From: DATBRV01 sp036560145 | Lineage (GTDB): Bacteria; Myxococcota_A; UBA9160; SMWR01 | Assembly: GCA_036560145.1 (NCBI GenBank) | Contig: DATBRV010000089.1 | Coordinates: forward strand, 1 to 64,000 | DNA length: 64,000 nucleotides | Direction: 5' to 3' | Shown: one piece after another, positions 24,451 to 33,693 of the stretch | Layout: every line of letters begins with the position of its first letter | Numbering within the stretch: position 1 is the first letter of the stretch | Position numbers and translations under genes: made by a program | Notes under the pieces: generated by a model | Seen by the model: the letters and a program-made list of their open reading frames with translations, nothing else | Told to the model about the DNA's origin: nothing | The model's database searches: none

Positions 24451-25428
24451 AGGAGCCGCGCTGCGCGCGAGGAAGCCGAGGATGGCCGGATTCACCACCT
24501 CGGGCCGCTCGTAGTTCGGGGTATGCGCGGCTCGCTCGACGGCGAGCAATTCCGCCTGGGGAATCGCCGCCTTCACCCGCTGGCTCGTCTCGAACGGGAT
24601 CACGGTATCCGCCTCGCCCCAGACCAGCAGCACCGGCGTCCCCGCCGCGCCGACGGTCCGGTAGCTCGCCTCCAGGGTCTCGAGCGGCATGTGGCGCAGG
24701 GTCGAGAGCTGCGCGCGTTGGAACCCTGCATACTCGAGCTGCACCGCGAACTTGCTCGCGAAGGCCGGCAGCAGCGACGGATCGAAGAAGTTCGAGGCCA
24801 TCCCGGCCCGGATCGAACGGTCCCCCAGCAGGCGCATCAGGTATTCGCCGAGCCCCGGCACCCGCAACAGCTTCAGCGCCGGCGGTGTGGGCATCGGGAA
24901 TCCGGCCGGATCGACCAGGATCAGGCCGTTCACCAGCTCGGGGTGACGCTCGGCGAAGAGCACCGAGATCGCGCCGCCCATCGACACGCCGCCCAGTGTC
25001 AGGGGCGTCCTCAGCCCCAGCTTCTGGATCAGCTCCAGGAGCTGTCGATCGAAGAGCTCCGGGCCATAGTCGACCGTCGCGGGGCGGTCGGAGAAGCCGC
25101 GGCCGTAGAGGTCGTAGCGCAGGACCCGATAGCCGGCGGCGGCGATCGCGGGGAAGTTGAAATCCCAGATCAGATACGGCGTCGAGAAGCCGTGCAGCAG
25201 GACGACCACCGGCGCGCCTTCCGGCCCCGCCAGCTCGTAGTGCACCTCGCCGTCTCCGAGGGCGATGAATTCCCCGCCCGCTCCCGCGCGGGCCCGCTCG
25301 TCCAGCACGCGCGTCTCGACCTGCGGGGCGAAGGCGTAGAGCGCCACCAGGCCGGCGACGAGCGCCAGCGCGGCGGCTCGCAGGCCGAAGGCCCCCCCCC
25401 AACCGGTGCGTCCGCGTTCGCCTCGCAT
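24445..25428 (-). CDS. Alpha/beta hydrolase
   Basis: 327 residues. An N-terminal hydrophobic segment (about 15-35) suggests membrane anchoring or export. The hydrolase fold shows the oxyanion motif LLHGFSTPYLIWD, the nucleophile elbow G-V-S-M-G-G, the acid in VWGEADTVIPFE and the His in E-R-A-A-H-T-P-N-Y. The substrate is unknown; esterase, lipase or C-C hydrolase are all possible. I used the ATG at 25428; a GTG three codons upstream is also open. It begins 10 bases after the stop of the GT2 gene on the same strand. Confidence 0.85.
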   Translation of the reverse strand: MRGERGRTGWGGAFGLRAAALALVAGLVALYAFAPQVETRVLDERARAGAGGEFIALGDGEVHYELAGPEGAPVVVLLHGFSTPYLIWDFNFPAIAAAGYRVLRYDLYGRGFSDRPATVDYGPELFDRQLLELIQKLGLRTPLTLGGVSMGGAISVLFAERHPELVNGLILVDPAGFPMPTPPALKLLRVPGLGEYLMRLLGDRSIRAGMASNFFDPSLLPAFASKFAVQLEYAGFQRAQLSTLRHMPLETLEASYRTVGAAGTPVLLVWGEADTVIPFETSQRVKAAIPQAELLAVERAAHTPNYERPEVVNPAILGFLARSAAPR

Positions 25429-25438
25429 GCATGCCACG

Positions 25439-26431
25439 CTAGCGCGCTCCGATCCGGCCCAGGGCCTGGAACGCCCGGGCGGCGGCGGCGCGCAGCGGGC
25501 CCTGCGCCTCGAGCTGGACCCAGTAGCGCAGCGCGGTCGGCCGCCAGGGGCGCGCGCCGAGCAGCGCGACCAGCTCCCGGCGCGCCCAGGCGCGTTCGCC
25601 CTGGCGGCCGCGTTCGACCGCGTGCTGCGCCAGTCCGCGGATCAGCCTGCGCGTCCTCCGGTCCAGCAGCCGGCGCTCCTCCCCCGCGCAGCGGCTGCGA
25701 TGCAGCCGGAGCACGGGAAGCTCCATGCGATCCCAGCAGAGCTGCCGCCCTTCGAGGGGGCCCGACATCCCCTCCGGCCGATAGCGCCAGCAGGTCAGCA
25801 GGTCGCGGTGCAGGGCCACGGGATGGCGCTGCGCGATCCGGAGGTAGTAGTCGTAGTCCTGGGCGCTGAAATCGCCGAAGTCGCCGATCTCCTCGACGAC
25901 CCGCCGGGGGATCAGGACCTGCGCCGGGCACGAGATCGGGTTGCCCAGGAGCATCTGCGGATGGAAGCGTCCCGACACCAGGCCCTGTCGGGAGGCATCG
26001 AGCCGGGCGGCCAGCGGCCCCACCAGCAGCCGTTGGCGGAGCACGCGGTCGTCCTGGAACTCGACTCCGTCGCAGGCGATCAGCCCCGCGTCTGGCGCCT
26101 GGCGCGCAACCTCGAGCTGGACGGCCAGCTTGTCCGGCGTCCAGAGGTCGTCAGCGTCCAGCAGCGCGAGGTAGTCGCCGTCCGCGGCGGCGACTCCCGC
26201 ATTGCGGGCGGCGGCGAGCCCCGCGTGCTCGCGGCGGATCACGCGGATCCGGGAGCAGAACGGCGCCAGCAGCAACTCGGTGTCGTCGGTGGAGCCGTCG
26301 TCGACGAAGATGATCTCGCGGCGCCGGTGGGTCTGCGCGAGGGCGCTCTCCAGCGTCGCGCGAAGGGTGACCGCGGCGTTGTAGCCCGCGATCACGACGG
26401 AGACCGACCCAGAGCTCACCGGGCCCCTCAC
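25439..26431 (-). CDS. Family 2 glycosyltransferase
   Basis: 330 residues. SVVIAGYNAAVTLRATLES, E-I-I-F-V-D-D-G-S-T-D-D-T and LALLDADDLWTPDK are the GT-A nucleotide-sugar and metal-binding motifs. S-A-Q-D-Y-D-Y-Y-L-R (about 180) holds the likely catalytic base region (ED/QDYD). It is a cytoplasmic-face enzyme for surface glycan assembly. The GTG start overlaps the stop of the preceding small gene by 4 bases (GTGA). Confidence 0.87.
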   Translation of the reverse strand: MRGPVSSGSVSVVIAGYNAAVTLRATLESALAQTHRRREIIFVDDGSTDDTELLLAPFCSRIRVIRREHAGLAAARNAGVAAADGDYLALLDADDLWTPDKLAVQLEVARQAPDAGLIACDGVEFQDDRVLRQRLLVGPLAARLDASRQGLVSGRFHPQMLLGNPISCPAQVLIPRRVVEEIGDFGDFSAQDYDYYLRIAQRHPVALHRDLLTCWRYRPEGMSGPLEGRQLCWDRMELPVLRLHRSRCAGEERRLLDRRTRRLIRGLAQHAVERGRQGERAWARRELVALLGARPWRPTALRYWVQLEAQGPLRAAAARAFQALGRIGAR

Positions 26432-26733
26432 CGCGGGCGGAGCAGACCCGCCCGGCGCAGCGCCCTGGCGCCCAGGCCGGCGAGAAGACCGGCGCCCGCG
26501 AAGGGCCCGCCCGAATCGGCCAACTGCACGAACTCGAGATCGGCGGCCGCCGCCCAGGTGTCGAGCGCGCGCTGCACGGCCGCGTCGAAGGCTCCGGCAC
26601 CGAACTGCGTATCCAGCTTGCTGCGGATGTCCCAGGCGGGATCGCCGCCGCCCAGCGTATTGACGCCGCTCAGGTGCGCGATCGCGGGGTTGCCCGCCAG
26701 GCCCACGCCGATCGTCCCGACCCGCCGCGACAT
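26428..26733 (-). CDS. Short remnant-like protein, matrixin-type start joined to a PEP-CTERM-like end
   Basis: 101 residues, not a known full-length family. W-D-I-R-S-K-L-D-T-Q-F-G-A-G-A-F-D-A-A-V and L-D-T-W-A-A-A-A-D-L-E-F-V resemble the N-terminal part of matrixin-type secreted metalloproteases. Then, with no catalytic HExxH region, comes a hydrophobic glycine-rich stretch ending in basic residues (A-G-A-G-L-L-A-G-L-G-A-R-A-L-R-R), as in PEP-CTERM sorting tails. No signal peptide is present. I infer an in-frame deletion derivative. Translation coupling to the GT2 gene may keep it expressed. Confidence 0.4.
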   Translation of the reverse strand: MSRRVGTIGVGLAGNPAIAHLSGVNTLGGGDPAWDIRSKLDTQFGAGAFDAAVQRALDTWAAAADLEFVQLADSGGPFAGAGLLAGLGARALRRAGLLRPR

Positions 26734-26838
26734 GGGCGCATTCTACAAGCTGGCGCTGCGCGCGCCTCCTCGCGGCGCCGGGACCGGCGCTCTATGGTCT
26801 TCCGCCGCGCAGCAAGCCAGCGCCGGAGGTGACTCCGC

Positions 26839-28113
26839 GTGTCCGCCAGCGCTGCCCCGACCAGGGGTTTCCGGGTGCTCTGGGCCTGCGCGACGCTGCT
26901 GGCATGGGCGGCGTTCGCCGCCCTGGCGCTGCACCGCTCGGAGGCTCCGGACGTCCTCGGGCGCTACTCGCTTGGCTACGCGGCGCTGCTGGCCGCCCTG
27001 CTCGCCGTCTGCGCGGGGTTCGCGATCGGCAACGCGCCTCCGCTGGTGGGCTGGATCCAAGCTCGCCGGCGCGAGCTGCTGCTCCTCCCGCTGTCGCTGC
27101 TGGCCTCGCTGCTGGGCGCCGAGCTCTTCCTTCGCGTCTTCGACCCGATCGGAATCTCCTACTACGGCGAGATGTCGCGCTACGCGAGGGACCGCGTGCC
27201 GGATGCCGATCTGGTCTACCGCCATCCCCGCTCGACCACCCGCCGCTACCAGGGCGTCGAGGTCCGCTACAACGAGCTGGGTCTGCGCGACGATCCGATC
27301 GCGCCCAAAACGAACCGGGAGCTGCGGGTGGTGGTGCTCGGCGACTCGGTCGCGTTCGGCTGGGGCGTCGAGCAGGAGAAGACCTTCTCGTCCGTCTTGC
27401 AGCGGCTGCTCGCGGAGGAGCTCGAGCGCCCCGTACGCGTGATCAACACCGGGGTCTGTAGCTACAACACGGTCCTCGAGCGCGCCTGGCTCGGCAAGCA
27501 CGGCTTCGCGCTCCAGCCGGACCTCGTCCTGCTCGTCTACGCGACCAACGACGTGGTCCCGGCCCTGGCGGTCTGGAGTCCGCAGGACGACGGCTCCGGC
27601 CAGGGGCCTCTCCTCGCGCGGATCCTGATGCCCTTCCTGAAGCGGGCCTGGCTCTACCGCCTGCTCGTCCACGTCCATCAGCAGACGCCGGCGCGGAGCG
27701 TTCCCGGGCGACCCGGCCAGCCCGGCTGGGACGCGTCGATGGACGCGCTGCGGGCGCTGGCGGACGAGTCCCGAGCGCGCGATCTGGGCTTCGCGGCGTA
27801 CCTCTGGACCTGGCGGCTGGATGCGAGCCACGCCGAGCTGCTGGCCGCCATGCGCAGCGCCCTGGCGCCGGCCTCGGTCGAGGAGACCGCGAGCTGGTTC
27901 GCGGGAGAGCCGATCCAGCGCTGGATCAACTCGCCCGTCGACCAGCATCCGAACGCGCAGGCCCATGCGATCGCCGCCCGGCGGATGCTCGCGTCGCTGC
28001 GCGCGCAGCGTCTGCTGCCGGGCGCGGCTTCCGTTTCAGGATGGCGATCCAACTCTGCTCGGCCGCGGGGAGGACCTGCTGGCGTGCCGCCTCGTCCCAG
28101 TAGTAGCGGGTGA
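26839..28113 (+). CDS. Membrane-anchored SGNH/GDSL hydrolase-like protein
   Basis: 424 residues. Two or three membrane helices lie in the first about 95 residues, followed by an SGNH domain: V-V-L-G-D-S-V-A-F-G-W-G, N-T-G-V-C-S-Y-N, V-Y-A-T-N-D and the catalytic-dyad segment SPVDQHPNAQAHAIAA. GTG start with GGAGG upstream. After A-S-L-R-A-Q-R-L-L-P, where the family should end, the frame runs on for about 35 residues into the antisense of the next gene with low-complexity Arg/Pro/Ser. Likely a surface-glycan esterase or acyltransferase. Confidence 0.8.
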   Translation: MSASAAPTRGFRVLWACATLLAWAAFAALALHRSEAPDVLGRYSLGYAALLAALLAVCAGFAIGNAPPLVGWIQARRRELLLLPLSLLASLLGAELFLRVFDPIGISYYGEMSRYARDRVPDADLVYRHPRSTTRRYQGVEVRYNELGLRDDPIAPKTNRELRVVVLGDSVAFGWGVEQEKTFSSVLQRLLAEELERPVRVINTGVCSYNTVLERAWLGKHGFALQPDLVLLVYATNDVVPALAVWSPQDDGSGQGPLLARILMPFLKRAWLYRLLVHVHQQTPARSVPGRPGQPGWDASMDALRALADESRARDLGFAAYLWTWRLDASHAELLAAMRSALAPASVEETASWFAGEPIQRWINSPVDQHPNAQAHAIAARRMLASLRAQRLLPGAASVSGWRSNSARPRGGPAGVPPRPSSSG

Positions 28114-29638
28114 GGATCGCGTCCTCGCCTTCCAGCACCACCAGGCCGATCCGCTCGAAGCCTTCCTGGTAGCGCTCGAGCCACTCGAAGATGTGTTGCT
28201 GTGATTGCGCGTGCTCGCCCCAGGAGCCGTCGATGTGGACGTGGACCAGGAACGCGGGAGCGTTCAGCTCCACCTCTCGGATCATCTGCTCCTGCATGGC
28301 GAGCGCGAACGGCTGGACCTCCATCAGGGAGTAGGTGTAGAGGTACCCGGTCGCCGAGCGCAGCTGGGAGTAGAAGTAGATCTGCGGCTCCGAGCCGATC
28401 ACGGCGATCCGATCGCCCGGCGCCGCGCGCCGCTTCAGCTGTTCCGCGATCACCAGCGACTCCGGGAAGGGCTCGATCCCGTAGCTGCGCCGGGACACCT
28501 GCTCGGGGCTCCACTGGAACAGGTAGGGGGCCTCGACCCGGATCGGGTCGAGCAGGACCAGCCCGCTCAGCAACAGGCTGCCCGCGGCCGGCCTCCAGCC
28601 GGGCCCCGCGCCGAAGAGCCTGCGCCCCGCCCAGTCGAGGCCCTGGGCCGCGGCGATCGCCACCGCCGGAAGCGCCAGGATGAAGTAGTGCGGGCGGAAG
28701 TAGAACCCGGGGACGACGCTGAGCAGGGACCAGAACGCGAGCAGGCCCAGGTAGATCCCGGCGGATTCCGCAGCGGGCCGGCGCTGGCTGGCGATGAGCC
28801 CGACACCGGCGAACAGCCAGAGCCCGAGACAGGGCCCGACGACCTTGGCCAGATTTCCCGGCAACCAGGAGATCGCGTCGAGCGGCGACACCTGCGATAC
28901 GTACTCGAGGGCGTAGCGGAAGACCCAGAACCAGAACGCGCCGAAGACGCCGGCCTGATGCAGGTAGAGACAGGTCGCGCCGAAGGGCAGCAGTGCGCCC
29001 GCAGCGAACGGCAGCCAGCGGGCGAGCGCGGTCCGCCAGAGGGAAGCGCGGCCCTCCCAGTCCAGATAGAGCAGGTAGCTGGCGGCGAAGAGGATGAAGA
29101 ACGAGCCGTGCTGCTTCATCAGGAAACCGACGCCGAGCAGCAGGCCGGACAGGAAGAACCAGAAGCGCCGCGGCGCTTGCACGCCCCGGAGCAGCGCGAG
29201 CATTCCCGCCAGCGCGGGCGGCAGCACCAGCTGCTCCGCGTTGGCGGTGAAGCCGAGCACCCCGCGGCTGATCGAGAGCACGGCGAAGGCGGCGGCGGCC
29301 AGCACTCCCACCCGGGCGTCGAACAGCCGCCGGGCCAGCAGGAATACCAGCAGGATGCTGGCGGCGTTCACGAAGAGCAGGCCGAGGTGGATGCCGGTGT
29401 GCGTCTGGCCGAAGACCGCCATCAGCCCGGCGTAGGCGGCATAGCTGCCGGGCATCTTCAGGTTGTAGGCGAGCTGGTAGGGCGGCAGCCCCTCCAGCAG
29501 CAGCTGACCGGCGTAGGCGTACTCTCCCTCGTCGCGCTCCAGCGGGACGCCCAGCAGGCGAAGGCGCAGTCCCGCCGCGCAGATCAGGATCAGGCCCAGC
29601 GTGATCCAGGTGCTGCGCTGCGAAGGCTGATTGGTCAT
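27926..29638 (-). CDS. GT39/ArnT-like glycosyltransferase (PMT-2 family membrane protein)
   Basis: 570 residues with about eleven membrane helices. The first periplasmic loop reads PLERDEGEYAYAGQLLLEG, the Asp-Glu motif of PMT-2/ArnT-type GT-C enzymes that use polyprenyl-phosphate sugars. M-K-Q-H-G-S-F-F and F-Y-F-R-P-H-Y-F are also typical. The ATG overlaps the stop of the upstream GT2 gene (ATGA). The C-terminal about 40 residues are Ala/Arg-rich and overlap the convergent SGNH gene by 188 bases. Confidence 0.83.
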   Translation of the reverse strand: MTNQPSQRSTWITLGLILICAAGLRLRLLGVPLERDEGEYAYAGQLLLEGLPPYQLAYNLKMPGSYAAYAGLMAVFGQTHTGIHLGLLFVNAASILLVFLLARRLFDARVGVLAAAAFAVLSISRGVLGFTANAEQLVLPPALAGMLALLRGVQAPRRFWFFLSGLLLGVGFLMKQHGSFFILFAASYLLYLDWEGRASLWRTALARWLPFAAGALLPFGATCLYLHQAGVFGAFWFWVFRYALEYVSQVSPLDAISWLPGNLAKVVGPCLGLWLFAGVGLIASQRRPAAESAGIYLGLLAFWSLLSVVPGFYFRPHYFILALPAVAIAAAQGLDWAGRRLFGAGPGWRPAAGSLLLSGLVLLDPIRVEAPYLFQWSPEQVSRRSYGIEPFPESLVIAEQLKRRAAPGDRIAVIGSEPQIYFYSQLRSATGYLYTYSLMEVQPFALAMQEQMIREVELNAPAFLVHVHIDGSWGEHAQSQQHIFEWLERYQEGFERIGLVVLEGEDAILTRYYWDEAARQQVLPAAEQSWIAILKRKPRPAADAARAATRASAGRRSHGPARSDAGRRAS

Positions 29639-30756
29639 CGCCGGGTAGGTTGCCAGATCACCGTGCGCTCGCCCCGCCAATGGCGGAGCCAGGCGACCAG
29701 GGTGGCCGCATTCACGAGCAGGAAGAATCCCGCGAGCCGCGCGAGCCGCACGCGCGCCAGCCCCGGGTGCACGAGCGCCAGGGCGGCGACGGCGTAGGCG
29801 AACGCCTGGGCTCCCAGCAGCCAGCGCCCAAGCGCGCCCTGCCCCGCCAGCGCGAAGCTCGCCGCGAGCAGGAGCAGCAGCGCGAAAGGCGAGGTGAAGC
29901 GCGCCAGCTTGTGGCCCCAGACCGAGAAGGCCGCACGCCCGAAGCGCGGGCGGAGCAGATCGCGGTGCGCGAGCAGCACGGCGATGCCCCGGCTCACGGT
30001 GCGAACCTTGCGCTGCCATTCGGCGCCCGTCTCGCGCGCGGTTCCGAAGCGCACCCGCGCCTCCGGCTCGGCGACCGCGCGCAGGCCGCGGCGCGCGGCC
30101 TCGAGGCCGACGCGGAAATCGCTCGCGAGATCGGTCGGCCAGGGCGAGGCGAGCTCGCGGCGGATCGCGAAGCAGGAGCCGGAGACGCCGATCAGTGTGG
30201 TCGCCTCGCTCTCCAGGCGGCGCAGCGCCATCTCGTAGCGCACGTAGGCGCCCTCCCCGCCCTCGGGATCGACCTCGTCCTGGCTGCTCACGGCGCCGAC
30301 GCTGGGATCGGCGAGCGGACGCGCCAGCGCGCGCAGGGCGCCGGGGGCCAGCTCGGCGGTCACGTCCGTGAAGACCAGGATCTCGCCGTGCGCGTGCGGG
30401 ATCGCCCGCGCCTGCGCCGCCTCCTTGCCCTGCCGCTCGGGGCTCTCGACCAGCACCACGCCGCGGCCGGCGAAGGAGCGCGCGATCGAGACGGTCGCGT
30501 CCGTGGAGCCGTCCGAGCTGACGATCAGCTCGAACGGCCCCGGATAGTCCTGCGCGAGGGTCGCCTCGAGCTTCTGCGCGAGCGCGCGCGCGCCATCGTG
30601 GACGGCGACGATCACGGACAGCGCCGGGAAGCGGTCCTCGCGCCGCACCGGCCGCGGGCTCAGCGCGCGCAGCCCCCAGAGCGCGAGCGGGTAGCCCAGG
30701 TAGGCGAAGACGAGCCAGCCGAGCGCGGCAGCCGCGAGCGCGGCGGCGCCGGTCAC
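29635..30756 (-). CDS. Membrane-associated family 2 glycosyltransferase
   Basis: 373 residues. An N-terminal membrane helix is followed by S-V-I-V-A-V-H-D-G-A, V-S-S-D-G-S-T-D-A-T and V-F-T-D-V-T-A-E-L (D-x-T-A-E type metal motif), then EWQRKVRTVSRG, which corresponds to the QxxRW-like acceptor motif of processive GT2 enzymes. Three to four membrane helices are at the C-terminus. The GTG start and the GT4 stop overlap by 4 bases, as do this stop and the next ATG, so the three glycosyltransferase genes are translationally coupled. Confidence 0.85.
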   Translation of the reverse strand: MTGAAALAAAALGWLVFAYLGYPLALWGLRALSPRPVRREDRFPALSVIVAVHDGARALAQKLEATLAQDYPGPFELIVSSDGSTDATVSIARSFAGRGVVLVESPERQGKEAAQARAIPHAHGEILVFTDVTAELAPGALRALARPLADPSVGAVSSQDEVDPEGGEGAYVRYEMALRRLESEATTLIGVSGSCFAIRRELASPWPTDLASDFRVGLEAARRGLRAVAEPEARVRFGTARETGAEWQRKVRTVSRGIAVLLAHRDLLRPRFGRAAFSVWGHKLARFTSPFALLLLLAASFALAGQGALGRWLLGAQAFAYAVAALALVHPGLARVRLARLAGFFLLVNAATLVAWLRHWRGERTVIWQPTRR

Positions 30757-31964
30757 GCCCGCGACCCCGCCGGGGCGTGTCCGGCGAGCAGCTCTTCCCA
30801 CACGCGCTGCATCCCGTCGGTCATGCGCTGGGCCGTGAAGCGCCCAGCCCGCAGCTTCGCCGCGGCGCCCATCGCCTTGCGCAGGTCGGGAGACTCGAGC
30901 AGACGCTCCAGCGCCTCGACCAGCTCGAGCGGATCGTCGGGGTCGAACAGGATGCCGGTTTCCGGCGTGACGACCTCGACCGGCCCGCCGCGCCGCGCGG
31001 CGATCAGCGGCTTGCCGAGGGCCAACGCCTCGACCAGCACCAGGCCGAAGGGCTCCGGCAGCGTCGACGCATGCAGCGCCACGTCGGCGGCGTTCAGGAG
31101 ATCGGGGACGTCGGTGCGGCCGCCGAGCCAGCTCACCTCCCGGTCGGCCCCGGCCCGCGCCAGGCGCGCCATCAGCCGCTGCTGGTGCGCCACGTCGTCG
31201 GGCCTCGCGACGCCGACGAAGGCCACGTGCAGGCGGCTGCGCAGCTCGGGACTCATCTGCTCGAGCGCCGAGACCACCCCCGCGTGCCCCTTCCACTCGC
31301 GCAGGTTGCCGACCATCACCACCAGCATCCGGTCCGCCGGGATCCCCAGGCTCTCGCGCACGCGCGCCGCCGGAGCCCGCACCGCGCCTGTGAACGCCTC
31401 GAGATCGATGCCGAGGTTCACCTTCGTGAGCATCGGCTCGGGATACCCCCCCCGGCGCAGGGATTCGAGCACGTGGTCGCTGATCGCGATCACGCGGTCG
31501 AAGCGGCGCGTGAGCACGCGCTGGAGCGGCGCGGTGGGAAATTCATACGGGATCCCCATCACGGTGGTGACGCACGGAAGTCCCAGCCAACGCGCCGCCG
31601 GGAGCCAGTCGTCGAAGCCGACCGCGGCCGTGTTGTTGAGGTGCACCAGGTCGATCCGCGACTCGCGCAGCAGGCGCACCCGCCGCCGCACGGCGCCGAT
31701 CACCGACGCCAGCTGTCCAAGACGACGCCCCGCGTCGTGCGGCGCGCGCTCGATCTCGCGCTCGCGCTTCCAGACGTGGACCTCGATCCCGAGCTCGCGC
31801 AGCGACCCGACGAAGCGGTTCTCCTCGTAGAACACGACGACCGGCTGGAAGCGCTCGTAATCGACCAGCCGTGCGGTGTCGAAGAGCGCCTGGTGCGAGC
31901 CACCCGTGCTGCCGTCTTCGCAGAATTCGCAGTGCAGGATCCGGTAGCGCGCCGCCTTCGCCAT
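30753..31964 (-). CDS. Family 4 glycosyltransferase
   Basis: 403 residues, GT-B fold. The N-terminal glycine loop is G-S-T-G-G-S-H-Q-A-L, the donor-site segment reads MVVMVGNLREWKGH, and the C-terminal retaining-type motif STLPEPFGLVLVEALALGKP gives the E-x7-E pair. It transfers a nucleotide-activated sugar during surface polysaccharide assembly. The ATG at 31964 has GAGGGA 7 bases upstream. It lies 11 bases after the flippase stop and overlaps the next GT2 start. Confidence 0.88.
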   Translation of the reverse strand: MAKAARYRILHCEFCEDGSTGGSHQALFDTARLVDYERFQPVVVFYEENRFVGSLRELGIEVHVWKREREIERAPHDAGRRLGQLASVIGAVRRRVRLLRESRIDLVHLNNTAAVGFDDWLPAARWLGLPCVTTVMGIPYEFPTAPLQRVLTRRFDRVIAISDHVLESLRRGGYPEPMLTKVNLGIDLEAFTGAVRAPAARVRESLGIPADRMLVVMVGNLREWKGHAGVVSALEQMSPELRSRLHVAFVGVARPDDVAHQQRLMARLARAGADREVSWLGGRTDVPDLLNAADVALHASTLPEPFGLVLVEALALGKPLIAARRGGPVEVVTPETGILFDPDDPLELVEALERLLESPDLRKAMGAAAKLRAGRFTAQRMTDGMQRVWEELLAGHAPAGSRA

Positions 31965-31975
31965 CGACGATTCCC

Positions 31976-33487
31976 TCAGGATCGGCCGGCGCCCGCGACG
32001 GCGCCGGTCACGGCGCGCACCGACTCGAGCAGGCGACCCTTCTCCTCGGCGGAGAGGACCCCCAGGTTCCACACGCACCCAACGTAGAGCAACATCAGTC
32101 CCGATTTCGCCGCGAGGGAGGAGAGCAGGTCGAGCTCGGGGATCGAGAGGCCCACCGCCGCCACGGCGACCGCGAGGCCGAGCAGCCGCAGGACCGGCCC
32201 CCAGCGATAGTCGACCCGCCACAGCCGCTGCGAGATCCAGTAGCAGCCGACGTAGCGAACCGCGAAGGCGGCGACCGTGACCACGGCCGCCCCCATCGCG
32301 AGATAACGCGGGATGAAGATGGCATAGCCGACCAGCGCCGTGATCGCGCCGGCCCAGGTCGCCAGCGTGATCAGCTCGGTGCGTTCGCGGACGTGGATGC
32401 CGATGTCCTGGAGCCCCACCCAGCCCTGGAGGACGTAGGCGATCACGATCACCGGCACGTAGCGGGCCGCCGGGTAGAAGGCGGGCGTCGTCATCACCCG
32501 CAGCACGTCTTCGACGTACAGCGTGATCGCGAGCGCTACCGTCACCAGCATCAGGTTCAGGTACAGGAAGGCGCGCGCATACAGCTCGTGACGATCGGGG
32601 CGCTTGGCGACCGAGAAGCGGACCGGCTCCCAGATCAGCTCGAAGGGCACGTAGCCGAGCGCGGCGACCAGGAAGCCGAACTGGTAGGCGAGCGCGTAGA
32701 TCCCGACCGTCGCCACGTCGGACGCGGCATTCAGGAAGTAGCGGTCGCCGAAGGTCGCGATGAAGGTGGCCATCTCCATCCCGATCAGCGGGATGCCGTA
32801 GCGCAGGAGATCCCTGGTGGAAGAGCGCGAGAAATGCAGGCCCACCTGCGAGAGCAGGTAGCCGGCGAGGACGACGCCCACGACCAGCTTGGTGACGAGC
32901 CCGCTGATGAAGACCGCGCGGACGCCGAGCCCGAAGTGGACCAGCAGGAGCAGGTTGAGCCCGAGCTGGAGGATCACCTGCGCGAGCTCGGTCGCCACGA
33001 AGAGCCCCGAGCGCTCGCGAACGCGGATGTAGGTGAGCGGCGCGAGCGTGAGGCTCGAGCAGGCGAGACTTCCCGCGGCGAGCCGGATCAGCCCGGCGTG
33101 TTGCGGCGTCTGGAACACCAGCTCCGAGAGGGGCACGGCGGCCAGGAAGGTCACCGCCCCGATCAGGAGGTAGCTGCCGGCGAGCACCAGCAACGCGGTC
33201 GAGATGACGGCGTCGCGCTCCGCGTCGCTGCTGGCCTTGTGATAGAAGCGGAAGATTCCGACCGCGACGCGCGCTCCCGCGAGGATCGCCACCACGTTGA
33301 GGGTCATGTCGATCAGCTCCATCACGCCGTAGTCGGAAGGCGTGAGGAAGCGCGTGTAGACCGGCAGCATCATGAAGGAAACGGCCTTGCCGAGCAGGAT
33401 GCCGATGCCGTAGACGAGGGTGTGGCGGCCGATCCGTCCCATCTGGAACGGGACGCTCGTCGGCGCGCTCTCGGCGGCTCCGCTCAT
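31976..33487 (-). CDS. Wzx-like polysaccharide flippase (MATE/MVF superfamily)
   Basis: 503 residues with about 14 membrane helices. The N-terminus H-T-L-V-Y-G-I-G-I-L-L-G-K-A-V-S-F-M-M-L and TRFLTPSDYGVMELID are hallmarks of oligosaccharide flippases, which move undecaprenyl-linked repeat units across the inner membrane. The ATG at 33487 has GAGGA upstream. First gene of a minus-strand run with GT4, GT2 and GT39-like genes, consistent with a Wzx-dependent pathway; no clear Wzy polymerase was recognised. Confidence 0.87.
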   Translation of the reverse strand: MSGAAESAPTSVPFQMGRIGRHTLVYGIGILLGKAVSFMMLPVYTRFLTPSDYGVMELIDMTLNVVAILAGARVAVGIFRFYHKASSDAERDAVISTALLVLAGSYLLIGAVTFLAAVPLSELVFQTPQHAGLIRLAAGSLACSSLTLAPLTYIRVRERSGLFVATELAQVILQLGLNLLLLVHFGLGVRAVFISGLVTKLVVGVVLAGYLLSQVGLHFSRSSTRDLLRYGIPLIGMEMATFIATFGDRYFLNAASDVATVGIYALAYQFGFLVAALGYVPFELIWEPVRFSVAKRPDRHELYARAFLYLNLMLVTVALAITLYVEDVLRVMTTPAFYPAARYVPVIVIAYVLQGWVGLQDIGIHVRERTELITLATWAGAITALVGYAIFIPRYLAMGAAVVTVAAFAVRYVGCYWISQRLWRVDYRWGPVLRLLGLAVAVAAVGLSIPELDLLSSLAAKSGLMLLYVGCVWNLGVLSAEEKGRLLESVRAVTGAVAGAGRS

Positions 33488-33693
33488 CTGCCGGTCCTCG
33501 CTGCGCGCGGCTGGCTGCTTGCGGCTTCGCAGACGGTCATCGGCACGAGGGGGGCGGGGCGCGAGACGAGCCGCTGCGTTCTGCCGGGCCGCGGAGCTTA
33601 CGCCCCGAATCCGATCGGGTCGACCTGCGCCGGAGGCGGCCGCCGAGAGCTTCGGCAAGACCGCCCGCGCGGGTTCCAGTATCGTCCGGCGCC

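Noticed and set aside
33488..33693. Degenerate further copy of the dispersed repeat near 33495
   Set aside because: Shares CTCGCTGCGCGC and CTTGC only; too diverged to annotate as a feature.
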